A DNA stretch of 13,909 bases, taken from assembly GCA_964352905.1 (NCBI GenBank), contig CAYGTS010000067.1, forward strand, positions 1 to 13,909. Reading direction: 5' to 3'. Position 1 is the stretch's first letter, and every line of letters starts with the position of its first letter. The notes under the pieces were generated by a model. That model saw nothing but the letters and a program-made list of their open reading frames with translations, was not told where the DNA came from and ran no database searches. Shown here piece after piece: positions 6,768 through 13,856 of the stretch. Made by a program: the position numbers and the translations under genes. The DNA is from CAYGTS01 sp964352905. GTDB taxonomy: Bacteria; Pseudomonadota; Gammaproteobacteria; JAHCLG01.

Positions 6768-7988
6768 CTAGTCTTGCTTAATTAGCTTATTTTTCGCACT
6801 GCGATGCCGTTCACGCAGTTCAACATCAATATAACGATCTGTGATAGAACCCGAACTATGGCCAGCATCATCTCGCACATGCTCTCTGGGGCGAATTTTA
6901 ACATCTTCCGAAATGCCGGTATGCCGTAGCCAATGCACGGTAGCTTCTAATAGTGCATCAGCATCATCCATAAAATTGTCTTGGCGCATGCGCTCAACCG
7001 CAAAATCAAAGCAACTTTGCACAATTTTCCTTACAAATGACGTATTACTCACTGCACCAAAACCGCGAACCTTTGGGATCAGCGGTGTTTGATCAGCAGC
7101 AGAGGGTAATTCACTTAACCCCAAAAAAAGTCGCCAACGTTTTAAGGCATTTAACATGGCATTACTCACCGCGATATCACGTTGCTTGTTACCTTTACCA
7201 ATTACATTAAACCACCAATTACCATCTTGATCGCGATGAAAATCATTCATACAAGGTGTCCAACGTGCACTGGCTGTTAATTCTGAAATGCGTAAAAACA
7301 TCGCATAAAGTGCGGTGATAATAAACAATGTGCGCTCGTGCTTTTGTGGCGCATTTGCCGCCATCAATTCTGCAGTTTCAATTAGATAAGCCCATTGCAA
7401 CTCTGATAAGCGCCTAATTTTTACTTTTCCCTGTTGTTTACGTAAAAATTTACTTTTCTGCCGAATTAAAGCAATAGGATTAAACTCAGTGGCTTCTTCA
7501 TTAATTAAATAATTATAAAAACTGCTTAAAATAGCAAAAATTTCTCTTAACGATGCATCACTTAAACTAAAGTTTTCAATGGTTGCAACTTTACCGAGTT
7601 TAACAGATGCTTTAGGTATAGTAACGACAAAAGGGCGCCATGCTGGATTCGGTTTGCGCACGCCTTCTTGTTCAATGAAGCGTGGTACTTTTTTTAAGCT
7701 TATCCAATTTATCGGTGGTTTTTGACAAAAATATAAATAATCTTCGATCTCTTTACGCTTTAATTCAAGAATGGATTTTTTAGCCATCAGCCAACTCCAG
7801 TGTAGCAAGCGTTCAACTTCACGCCGGTATGCGTTAAACGTGGCTTGTGATCCATTGTAGCTGAGTAAAAAATCAAAAGCATAGCGGTAATCATTGGGTT
7901 TTGCATGAGGGTAATAATCAGCGTTCAACTGGTTTTGAAACGACTTCAAATTTTCCATGGTATCGAAAAGTGGTAATAAGGTTGTCAT
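6768..7988 (-). CDS. Tyrosine recombinase / phage-type integrase
   Basis: The 406-aa protein has the full catalytic set of tyrosine recombinases: Arg233 in LRISEL, Lys265 in GKGNK, His352 and Arg355 in HWLRHTG, His377 in AGHSS and the nucleophile Tyr386 in ITDRYID. The N-terminal part (about 30-185) is the SAM-like core-DNA-binding region. These enzymes cut and rejoin DNA at short inverted sites. No prophage, cassette genes or tRNA target lies nearby, so it could be a resident Xer-like enzyme or the last trace of an integrated element. Its ATG lies 17 bases from element copy C and has no clear Shine-Dalgarno sequence. Without that insertion it would follow the MFS gene by 16 bases. The element copies on its two sides are inverted to each other, but each has its own target duplication. 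Confidence 0.9.
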   Translation of the reverse strand: MTTLLPLFDTMENLKSFQNQLNADYYPHAKPNDYRYAFDFLLSYNGSQATFNAYRREVERLLHWSWLMAKKSILELKRKEIEDYLYFCQKPPINWISLKKVPRFIEQEGVRKPNPAWRPFVVTIPKASVKLGKVATIENFSLSDASLREIFAILSSFYNYLINEEATEFNPIALIRQKSKFLRKQQGKVKIRRLSELQWAYLIETAELMAANAPQKHERTLFIITALYAMFLRISELTASARWTPCMNDFHRDQDGNWWFNVIGKGNKQRDIAVSNAMLNALKRWRLFLGLSELPSAADQTPLIPKVRGFGAVSNTSFVRKIVQSCFDFAVERMRQDNFMDDADALLEATVHWLRHTGISEDVKIRPREHVRDDAGHSSGSITDRYIDVELRERHRSAKNKLIKQD

Positions 7989-8005
7989 AGCTCAATTCAT
8001 AAACT

Positions 8006-8183
8006 TTAACTACTCACCCCGTAGCAGGGAACGTCCATATTTGGGCTAAAAACGGCGAAAATCTTTTATCGAAATGCTCATTTATAACTTATAAACTGCG
8101 CTTTCTCAAAAATATTTTCGCCGTTTTTATCGCCAAATCTGAACGTTCTGGTCAATATAAAGCTAAAGGGGGCGAGCAGATAC
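8006..8183 (-). mobile_element. 178-bp palindromic MITE-like element, copy C, with 8-bp target duplication
   Basis: Perfect direct repeats CATAAACT lie at 7998-8005 and 8184-8191. The left arm (TTAACTACTCACCCC) faces the recombinase start and the right arm (ending GGCGAGCAGATAC) faces the MFS stop; the core lies in the same relation to the arms as in copies B and D. The right-hand target duplication ends on the last base of the MFS stop codon, so the insertion left that gene intact but separated it from the recombinase gene. Confidence 0.93.
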
Positions 8184-8190
8184 CATAAAC

Positions 8191-9489
8191 TTAGGTTAGC
8201 GATAATTTTATCGTGTCGAGCTGTGCTTTGCAAAATGTTTCTTTGATAAGGGTTAACGCAATTAAACCAGCCAAGAGATATAAAAAAGGCATGACAGATA
8301 AACCCGCGGCAAAATCAGCCGGGGTGGCTTTAGCAATATTATTGCCCACCGCTTGATAAATAAAATAGCTAGCGATCGGTGGGATGATAGCACTGAATAA
8401 CGTGATAGATGCATTATTCAAACCCAGAGCCGTGGCTCGCGTGCTAAAATCAACATGTTCGGCAATGGTTGCAAAACCTAAATTCTGCCCAGCAGCTGCA
8501 AGCCCTAAACAGAAAAATAAAATAATATATAACCAAGGCATATTCGATAAGTGAATATAAAGAATAATACTAGTTGAGAAGACACCCAGCAGCGCTGATA
8601 ATAATAATATTGGCTTGCGCCGTTTAGTGAGATCTGAAATTGCGCCGAGCATAGGGCATCCAATTGCATAGCCTAGCCAACTAATAGAAATAACATTGGC
8701 AGCATAAGCTTGCGATAGCCCACAGGCTTGTAAATAATCAACACCCCAAATGGCACCCATTAACGCGATTGGCACATAAACCGCAGCTGAATATAACGCA
8801 ATAAACAATGCTTGCTGATTACGTATTAACTTTAGCATGCGTACTTTTAATGGTTCTTTTGAGCTTAAAAAAATTAAATTTAAACTCGAATCACGAGGTT
8901 TATTTTTAACAAAAAACAAGACGAGAATGGCTAAGATCAAACCAAAAACAGCAATTTGAGTTAATGCTGCACGCCAGGTTTCATCTAGGCCTTTCATTAA
9001 AGCAATAAGCGGCCCCGCTGCTAACAATGGCCCCATCGTGCCAACCAGTTGGGATAAACCAGCAAAAAAGCCAAAATATTTAGGTGGAAACCAGGTTATC
9101 GTGATAATCAGTAAATTAACAAACGCAAATGATGAACCAAAGCCCATTGCTATACGCCCAATAAAGGCAGTAATGAAATCAGTGGCATTGGCAAAATACC
9201 AGGTTGCGAGTGCGCAAATCAAGGTAGCAAATAGTAAATTAATTTTAACGCCGAATTTATCAGCTAAAATACCAACTGGAATTTGCATGAAGGCATAAGC
9301 AACATAATAAGCAGAACCAATGATGGAAAAGGTTTCGGCATTTAAACCAAGATCAGGAATGATTTGATGCGCAACACTACCTACAAACGTTCTTAGAAAA
9401 AACTCATATAAAAAGAATAGGGCGGCTATCGACCAAATAACAATGCCTAAAACCCAATAAGATGATTTTGATGAATTATTACTTTTCAT
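8191..9489 (-). CDS. Major facilitator superfamily transporter
   Basis: A 432-aa membrane protein with about 12 hydrophobic segments (the first near 12-33) and the MFS motif A GILADKFGVK (73-82) in the loop after TM2. Proteins of this type move small organic solutes with protons across the inner membrane; the substrate cannot be read from sequence. The ATG lies inside the end of the deacylase-like gene (11-base overlap, ATGAAAAGTAA), which predicts coupled translation and suggests that the pair handles the same compound, for example uptake of an acylated amino acid or release of the product. No clear ribosome site of its own is visible. Confidence 0.9.
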   Translation of the reverse strand: MKSNNSSKSSYWVLGIVIWSIAALFFLYEFFLRTFVGSVAHQIIPDLGLNAETFSIIGSAYYVAYAFMQIPVGILADKFGVKINLLFATLICALATWYFANATDFITAFIGRIAMGFGSSFAFVNLLIITITWFPPKYFGFFAGLSQLVGTMGPLLAAGPLIALMKGLDETWRAALTQIAVFGLILAILVLFFVKNKPRDSSLNLIFLSSKEPLKVRMLKLIRNQQALFIALYSAAVYVPIALMGAIWGVDYLQACGLSQAYAANVISISWLGYAIGCPMLGAISDLTKRRKPILLLSALLGVFSTSIILYIHLSNMPWLYIILFFCLGLAAAGQNLGFATIAEHVDFSTRATALGLNNASITLFSAIIPPIASYFIYQAVGNNIAKATPADFAAGLSVMPFLYLLAGLIALTLIKETFCKAQLDTIKLSLT

Positions 9490-10507
9490 CTAAAACAATA
9501 TCGCTTTTTTCTTTCCAACCACCCAGATGTGCTGCAGCTTGCGCCATTTTAGGGAAGGTGGCTAATAGAAATAGGGCCTCACCTTCATGAACTAAGGGTA
9601 AATTATTTTTACCAACAATAATAGCATCTTCAGGTGATTTAATAACCTCACCTAAACTAGTAGCAAAGGGATCTTTGATCACACACAGTGATTCTCCCTT
9701 TTTAACAAATTGGCCTAACCGCCGAGTTGTGTGACTAATACCACTAGTCGATGCTCTAACCCAAACATTTGTATTGCTAAAAAAAGCGGTTTGATGCGAT
9801 TCTTTTTTGATTTTTTCAGGCAGCATTTCTAATTGGCGTAAAACATTTAGAATGCCTTTAACACCTGTTTTAATAGCATATTCATCAAAACGCATCGCTT
9901 CACCTGCCTCGTAATGCAAGAAAGTTTTTTGCTGCTGTAACGCTATGGTTTTTAGCATGCCTTCTTTATGATTAGCATTAGAAATCACAGGAGCGTTAAA
10001 AACTTTTGCTAAGGCTTTAGCGTGCTCGTCTTCAAAGTTAATAAAAACTTGTGGTAAGTTTGAATAGTTGAGAAAACCGGTTTGTAAATCAATACAAACA
10101 TCTGCCTTAGCAAAAACTTCTGAGGTAAAAAGATAAGCCATGCGTGCGGCATGTGTGCCCATTTTTGAGCCAGGAAAGCAACGATCTAGTACCACGCCAC
10201 CAGGTAAATTACGACTACGATTAATAAAACCATAAACATTTAAAACAGGCACCGCAATTAGTGTGCCTTTGATGCGCTTAAGTGATTTTATATCAAAAAG
10301 GCGATTAATAATTTCCGTGCCATTTAACTCATCACCATGCATAGCCGCCGTAACCAGTAAGCAAGGACCAGCTGATTTACCGTGAATAATACGGATCGGC
10401 ATATAAAGAGGTGCACAGCTAAATAATTCAGGCAAAGGAAGTGCCAACGATAAACTTTCACCGGGATGAATGGTTTCATTGCAAATTTGTAAGTTAGAAT
10501 TTTTCAT
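9479..10507 (-). CDS. Succinylglutamate desuccinylase/aspartoacylase-family protein
   Basis: A 342-aa member of the AstE/ASPA branch of the M14 zinc carboxypeptidase fold, which removes acyl groups from amino acids. The first zinc motif is clear: MHGDE with His57 and Glu60 (HxxE). The arginine/FPG motif appears as VLDRCFPG (106-113), where DLNRxFPG is usual, and the probable catalytic Glu200 lies in HYEAGE. The third zinc ligand is expected in a DLHTG motif, but here the sequence reads DLQTG with Gln142 (codon CAA), so metal binding may be altered. The C-terminal region (about 245-315) looks like a beta-barrel/lipoyl-like extension common in this group. Head of an operon with the MFS gene; no good Shine-Dalgarno precedes the ATG. 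Confidence 0.82.
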   Translation of the reverse strand: MKNSNLQICNETIHPGESLSLALPLPELFSCAPLYMPIRIIHGKSAGPCLLVTAAMHGDELNGTEIINRLFDIKSLKRIKGTLIAVPVLNVYGFINRSRNLPGGVVLDRCFPGSKMGTHAARMAYLFTSEVFAKADVCIDLQTGFLNYSNLPQVFINFEDEHAKALAKVFNAPVISNANHKEGMLKTIALQQQKTFLHYEAGEAMRFDEYAIKTGVKGILNVLRQLEMLPEKIKKESHQTAFFSNTNVWVRASTSGISHTTRRLGQFVKKGESLCVIKDPFATSLGEVIKSPEDAIIVGKNNLPLVHEGEALFLLATFPKMAQAAAHLGGWKEKSDIVLDEK

Positions 10508-10573
10508 TGCTATAACATAGAGTTAATTTTAAGATGGTGCAGTGTAGCATTTTTTTGCTTTTTTTAAAACCTG

Positions 10574-10718
10574 TAGGACTTACGATGAACCAGTATTTTT
10601 GAGCAGCAGCGGGGCGCAAATCGAGTGAGCACCGCAGTTTATAAGCAAATAAATGAGGATGCGAAAGAGATTTGCAACAAAGCTGCTGCCAAAAAGACGA
10701 AGGTTATCGTAAGTCCTA
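10574..10718. mobile_element. 145-bp palindromic element of a second family (TAGGACTTACGAT ends)
   Basis: Perfect 13-bp terminal inverted repeats TAGGACTTACGAT (10574-10586) and ATCGTAAGTCCTA (10706-10718). Inside, GCAGCAGC.../GCTGCTGC and GCAAATC/GATTTGC also pair, so the whole element can fold. The centre (about 10633-10668) reads CGCAGTTTATAA...ATAAATGAG, nearly the same as the core of the 178-bp family. Both ends carry TA, which could be the target duplication of a Tc1/mariner/IS630-type enzyme, or simply part of the repeat. It contains no open reading frame of note and ends 14 bases before copy D. Confidence 0.75.
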
Positions 10719-10732
10719 ATCTTAATCTGATA

Positions 10733-10910
10733 GTATCTGCTCACCCCCTTTAGCTTTATATTTACCAGAACGTTCAGATTTGGCGATAAAAACAGCGAAA
10801 ATATTTTTGAGAAAGCGCAGTGTATGAGTTATACATGAGCATTTCGATAAAAGATTTTCGCTGTTTTTAGCCCAAATATGGGCGTTCCCTGCTACGGAGT
10901 GAGTAGTTAC
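10733..10910 (+). mobile_element. 178-bp palindromic MITE-like element, copy D, with 8-bp target duplication
   Basis: Perfect direct repeats ATCTGATA at 10725-10732 and 10911-10918. Ends are GTATCTGCTCACC and GTGAGTAGTTAC. The inner repeat carries a paired change: AACAGCG on one side and CGCTGTT on the other, where all other copies have AACGGCG and CGCCGTT, so pairing is kept. The left arm faces the EAL gene, about 240 bases downstream. Confidence 0.93.
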
Positions 10911-10950
10911 ATCTGATAACTATAAATTAAAGAGTGTGCGCAGATAGCAA

Positions 10951-10978
10951 TTGATTTAAACTGTAATTACGTTATCAT
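10951..10978 (+). promoter_or_regulatory. Candidate sigma-70 promoter upstream of the EAL gene
   Basis: TTGATT (10951-10956) and TATCAT (10973-10978) with a 16-base spacer, in unique sequence between copy D and the dispersed repeat. If used, the transcript would have a leader of about 170 bases carrying the CGTCATTGCGA repeat before the EAL start. Pattern match only. Confidence 0.3.
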
Positions 10979-11025
10979 TCTAGTGCCATTTCAATTTAAT
11001 TCTGACCGATTGAATAACAAGTACA

Positions 11026-11062
11026 TCGTCATTGCGAGCGCGAAGCGCGTGGCAATCCAGAG
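11026..11062 (+). repeat. Small dispersed repeat of the CGTCATTGCGA type
   Basis: TCGTCATTGCGAGCGCGAAG then CGCGTGGCAATCCAG; GCGC-GAA-GCGC inside it forms a short hairpin. It shares the 12-base start TCGTCATTGCGA with the repeat at 131-196, which lies in the opposite orientation. This repeat type is common between genes in many bacteria. Confidence 0.6.
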
Positions 11063-11152
11063 GCGAGTGGCAGCGAACCGCAAAAAATCAACTAAATACG
11101 CCCAACATAGTAGAATTGTAAACATACCGTAATGGAAAAGAGAGAGAACTAG

Positions 11153-11854
11153 ATGGATTTCACGTGTGCCTTTCAACCTATCATTGATATTACTCATCGA
11201 GAAATCTTCTCATATGAAGCATTAGTTTGTGGTAAGAATGGCGAAACTGCTAGCGTACTTTTTTCACAGATCGCTGATGAGGATTTAATACAATTTGACA
11301 GATTAGCCCGCCAAAAAGCACTTATTTTAGCCAAAAAGCTACACCTACCTTGCTATTTACATTTAAACTTTTTAGCGCGCAGTTTCACCGAAGATAAAAA
11401 ATGTGTTACAGCAATGTTAAAGGTAGCGCAAGAGCAAGCTATTAAGCCTGATAAAATCATTATCGAAATTACCGAAAAAGATGTTATTTATGATATGGTC
11501 AGCTTTTCTGGTTTTGTTAATGAAGTAAAAAGTTTGGGGATCAAAATTGCGATTGATGATTTTGGTGCGGGTTACTCTGGGTTAAATATGTTAATTGACT
11601 TTCTCCCTGATTTTATAAAATTAAATATTCGTTTTGTAAAAAATGTTCATAAGCATCGTTCAAAGCAAGCTTTGATTAAAGCGGTCATGCAAATTGCCGT
11701 TGATTTAGGTATTGAGGTTATCGCAGAAGGTGTGGAAACACCTGAAGAACTTCAGTGGTTAGAAGCGCATAATATTAAACTATATCAAGGGTTTTTATTT
11801 GCCAAACCAGGCGTTGAATGTTTACCTAAGGTTGTCTTCCCTAACAGGGAGTAA
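11153..11854 (+). CDS. Stand-alone EAL-domain cyclic-di-GMP phosphodiesterase
   Basis: The 233-aa protein is an EAL domain and little else. Residues for metal and c-di-GMP binding are all present: Glu22 in YEALV, Asn72 in LHLNF, Glu105 in IEITE, Asp135-Asp136 in DDFGAGYSGL, Lys156 in DFIKLN, Glu192 in AEGVE and Gln212 in YQGFLF. The enzyme should therefore be able to linearise c-di-GMP to pGpG. There is no GGDEF, PAS or membrane segment, so control would come through expression or a partner protein. The ATG follows a purine-rich AGAGAGA site. Only ten bases separate its stop from the kup start, so the two are very likely co-transcribed. The arginine usually following EALV is a cysteine here (EALVC), a common-position change of unknown effect. 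Confidence 0.92.
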   Translation: MDFTCAFQPIIDITHREIFSYEALVCGKNGETASVLFSQIADEDLIQFDRLARQKALILAKKLHLPCYLHLNFLARSFTEDKKCVTAMLKVAQEQAIKPDKIIIEITEKDVIYDMVSFSGFVNEVKSLGIKIAIDDFGAGYSGLNMLIDFLPDFIKLNIRFVKNVHKHRSKQALIKAVMQIAVDLGIEVIAEGVETPEELQWLEAHNIKLYQGFLFAKPGVECLPKVVFPNRE

Positions 11855-11864
11855 TTTAAAACAT

Positions 11865-13745
11865 ATGGAAGTTCGCAAGCAATCTTATTATTCACTATCG
11901 CTAGCAGCGCTGGGCGTAGTTTATGGTGATATCGGTACGAGCCCTTTATATGCTATTCGAGAGTCACTGGGCACTCTGCCCATTAATTTAATTGATGTCT
12001 TAGGTGTCTTATCACTGATTTTTTGGGCGTTAATTTTAGTTATTTCTATAAAATACTTAACCATCGTCCTAAATGCAGATAATGCGGGTGAGGGTGGTAT
12101 CTTAGCGTTATTAGCATTATTAAAACGTTCTAATGGGCATTCCAAACTACCCCTGTTTTTTATTCTTAGCATTTTTGGGGCAGGGTTGCTGCTGGGTGAT
12201 GGCATGTTAACACCGGCCATTTCAGTGGTCAGTGCTATAGAGGGCTTACGCCTTATTTTACCAAGCTTATCAGATTGGATCTTGCCACTTTCTGTTATCA
12301 TTTTAATTTTATTATTTATGATGCAACGTTTTGGCACTGCAAAAATTGGGTTTAGCTTTGGGCCAATTATTTTAATTTGGTTTATTACAATAGGACTTTT
12401 GGGTCTCAATCAAATTATTCAAAATCCTATTGTTTATAAAGCGTTGAATCCCTATTATGCTTTTGAATTTTTATATTTAAATGGTTGGCAAGGTTATTTT
12501 TTATTAGGCGGTGTATTTCTCGTTGTCACTGGTGGTGAGGCTTTATATGCTGACTTAGGACATTTTGGTAAAAAACCGATCCGTTTAGGCTGGTTCTTGA
12601 TTGTCTTACCAGGTTTGTTACTCAATTATTTTGGCCAAGCCGCATTTCTGCTAACTCATCCAGCGGCCATTGCCAATCCATTTTATTTAATTGCACCAAA
12701 TTGGTTTGCAATGCCATTGCTGATTATTGCAACAATTGCCACCATTATTGCTTCGCAAGCTGTTATTTCTGCGACTTTTTCATTAACAAGACAGGCTGTG
12801 TTATTGGGATTATACCCACGGTTACCCATTATTCAAACCTCTGCTGCCAGTAGAGGGCAAGTTTATATTCCACAAATGAATATTATTTTAGCAATTGGCA
12901 CGATTATCCTAATTATTACGTTTAAAACGGTTACTGGGCTTGCACATGCTTATGGTATCGCGGTAAACCTAGAGATGCTACTGGTTAGCAGCTTAGTTGC
13001 GATTGCAGCTTTGCGTGTCTGGAAATGGCACATTTTTGAAGTGATAGGTGTGTTTTCAATCTTTTTATTTATTGATCTATTATTTTTAGGTGCAAATTCA
13101 CAAAAAGTTATAACAGGAGGGTGGTTACCGATTGTGTTTGCGATGCTATGTGCTTTTATTATGTATACTTGGAACAGTGGTTTAGAATACTTGCGTGAAG
13201 TCTTTTACAAAAAGCGCGATGATTTAACTAAAATCCTGAGACAACTACAGTATCGTAGCATTCATAAATTAGAACATGTAACAACGGTTTTTATCACTGA
13301 TATCTATGACAAAAGTGGCGGCAGTTTTTTATACTTTTTGAAACTAAGTCGCGCCTTGCCAGAGAATGTTCTTATCGTTAGCTACGTGGTAGAAAATATT
13401 CCTTATGTTTCACCTATTAACCGTTTTAAAATTTTTTGCTTAGAAGAAAACATTTGTCAATTAACACTACGCTATGGTTTCATGGATTTCATTTCTATTC
13501 CAGAAGCTTTATTGCTTGCCAATGAGCGTGGATTATTACCCTTTAAGTTAGATACCGAAAAAATAACGTACTTGCTTGAAGTGCCAAATATTGTAGCCTC
13601 ACAAAAACAAAAAACACTGTGGTTTTTTTGGCAAGAAAAAATATTTACTTTTTTAATGCGTAATTATTCTGCTAATTTGGATATTGAGTTTTATCAATTG
13701 CCCTATGATAAAACTATCGCGATTGGGGCGTATTGTTTGATCTAA
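11865..13745 (+). CDS. kup: Kup-type low-affinity potassium transporter
   Basis: Inner-membrane K+ uptake, probably with protons. With the start at 11865 the protein has 626 aa, near the 622 of the E. coli protein, and begins MEVRKQSYYSLSLAALGVVYG like other Kup proteins. The signature GVVYGDIGTSPLYA (17-30) is perfect, followed by about 12 membrane segments, GGEALYADLGHFG in the middle and a soluble C-terminal domain (about 440-626). A longer frame opens at 11799, but its first 22 residues lie inside the EAL gene and are unlike the family; AGGGAG at 11846-11851 precedes the 11865 ATG, at a slightly long spacing. Second gene after the EAL phosphodiesterase. Confidence 0.95.
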   Translation: MEVRKQSYYSLSLAALGVVYGDIGTSPLYAIRESLGTLPINLIDVLGVLSLIFWALILVISIKYLTIVLNADNAGEGGILALLALLKRSNGHSKLPLFFILSIFGAGLLLGDGMLTPAISVVSAIEGLRLILPSLSDWILPLSVIILILLFMMQRFGTAKIGFSFGPIILIWFITIGLLGLNQIIQNPIVYKALNPYYAFEFLYLNGWQGYFLLGGVFLVVTGGEALYADLGHFGKKPIRLGWFLIVLPGLLLNYFGQAAFLLTHPAAIANPFYLIAPNWFAMPLLIIATIATIIASQAVISATFSLTRQAVLLGLYPRLPIIQTSAASRGQVYIPQMNIILAIGTIILIITFKTVTGLAHAYGIAVNLEMLLVSSLVAIAALRVWKWHIFEVIGVFSIFLFIDLLFLGANSQKVITGGWLPIVFAMLCAFIMYTWNSGLEYLREVFYKKRDDLTKILRQLQYRSIHKLEHVTTVFITDIYDKSGGSFLYFLKLSRALPENVLIVSYVVENIPYVSPINRFKIFCLEENICQLTLRYGFMDFISIPEALLLANERGLLPFKLDTEKITYLLEVPNIVASQKQKTLWFFWQEKIFTFLMRNYSANLDIEFYQLPYDKTIAIGAYCLI

Positions 13746-13856
13746 TTATATCGCGATCGCTGGCACCGAATCCTAAACCACACTCGTAATCATGCCATAG
13801 TTACGGCTGAAGTTTATATCCGCGACAGAACCTTATTGATGCGTATTAAAGAGGAG

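Larger units (their letters stand above)
10508..11152. other. 645-bp divergent intergenic region made mainly of repeats
   Basis: Between the deacylase operon (-) and the EAL gene (+). It contains a second-family palindromic element (10574-10718), element copy D (10733-10910), a candidate promoter (10951-10978) and a CGTCATTGCGA-type repeat (11026-11062). I see no convincing gene; a short minus-strand frame at 10991-11197 crosses the repeat and the EAL start and is not supported. Confidence 0.7.

Noticed and set aside
6566..8183. Composite transposon formed by copies B and C around the recombinase
   Set aside because: Each copy has its own perfect 8-bp duplication, so they inserted separately; the outer flanks do not match each other.
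10546..10567. T-rich stretch with AGCA...TGCT as a terminator
   Set aside because: The stem is only four base pairs and lies upstream of the deacylase-like gene, where no transcript is expected to end on that strand.
5856..10910. CRISPR-like array
   Set aside because: The repeats are 178 bp, palindromic, dispersed between genes and in both orientations, with no regular spacers or cas genes.
10991..11197. 68-aa minus-strand frame before the EAL gene
   Set aside because: It runs across the dispersed repeat and the EAL start, and has no supporting site or recognisable family.
11799..11864. Upstream start for kup adding 22 residues
   Set aside because: The added residues overlap the EAL gene and do not look like Kup; the ATG at 11865 gives the family length and N-terminus.
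11921..12409. 162-aa minus-strand frame inside kup
   Set aside because: It lies antisense to a strongly conserved part of Kup and reflects the codon pattern of the sense strand.
13753..13760. GCGATCGC octamer (HIP1-like)
   Set aside because: A single occurrence of an 8-bp palindrome; HIP1 is a cyanobacterial signature and nothing else here is cyanobacterial.
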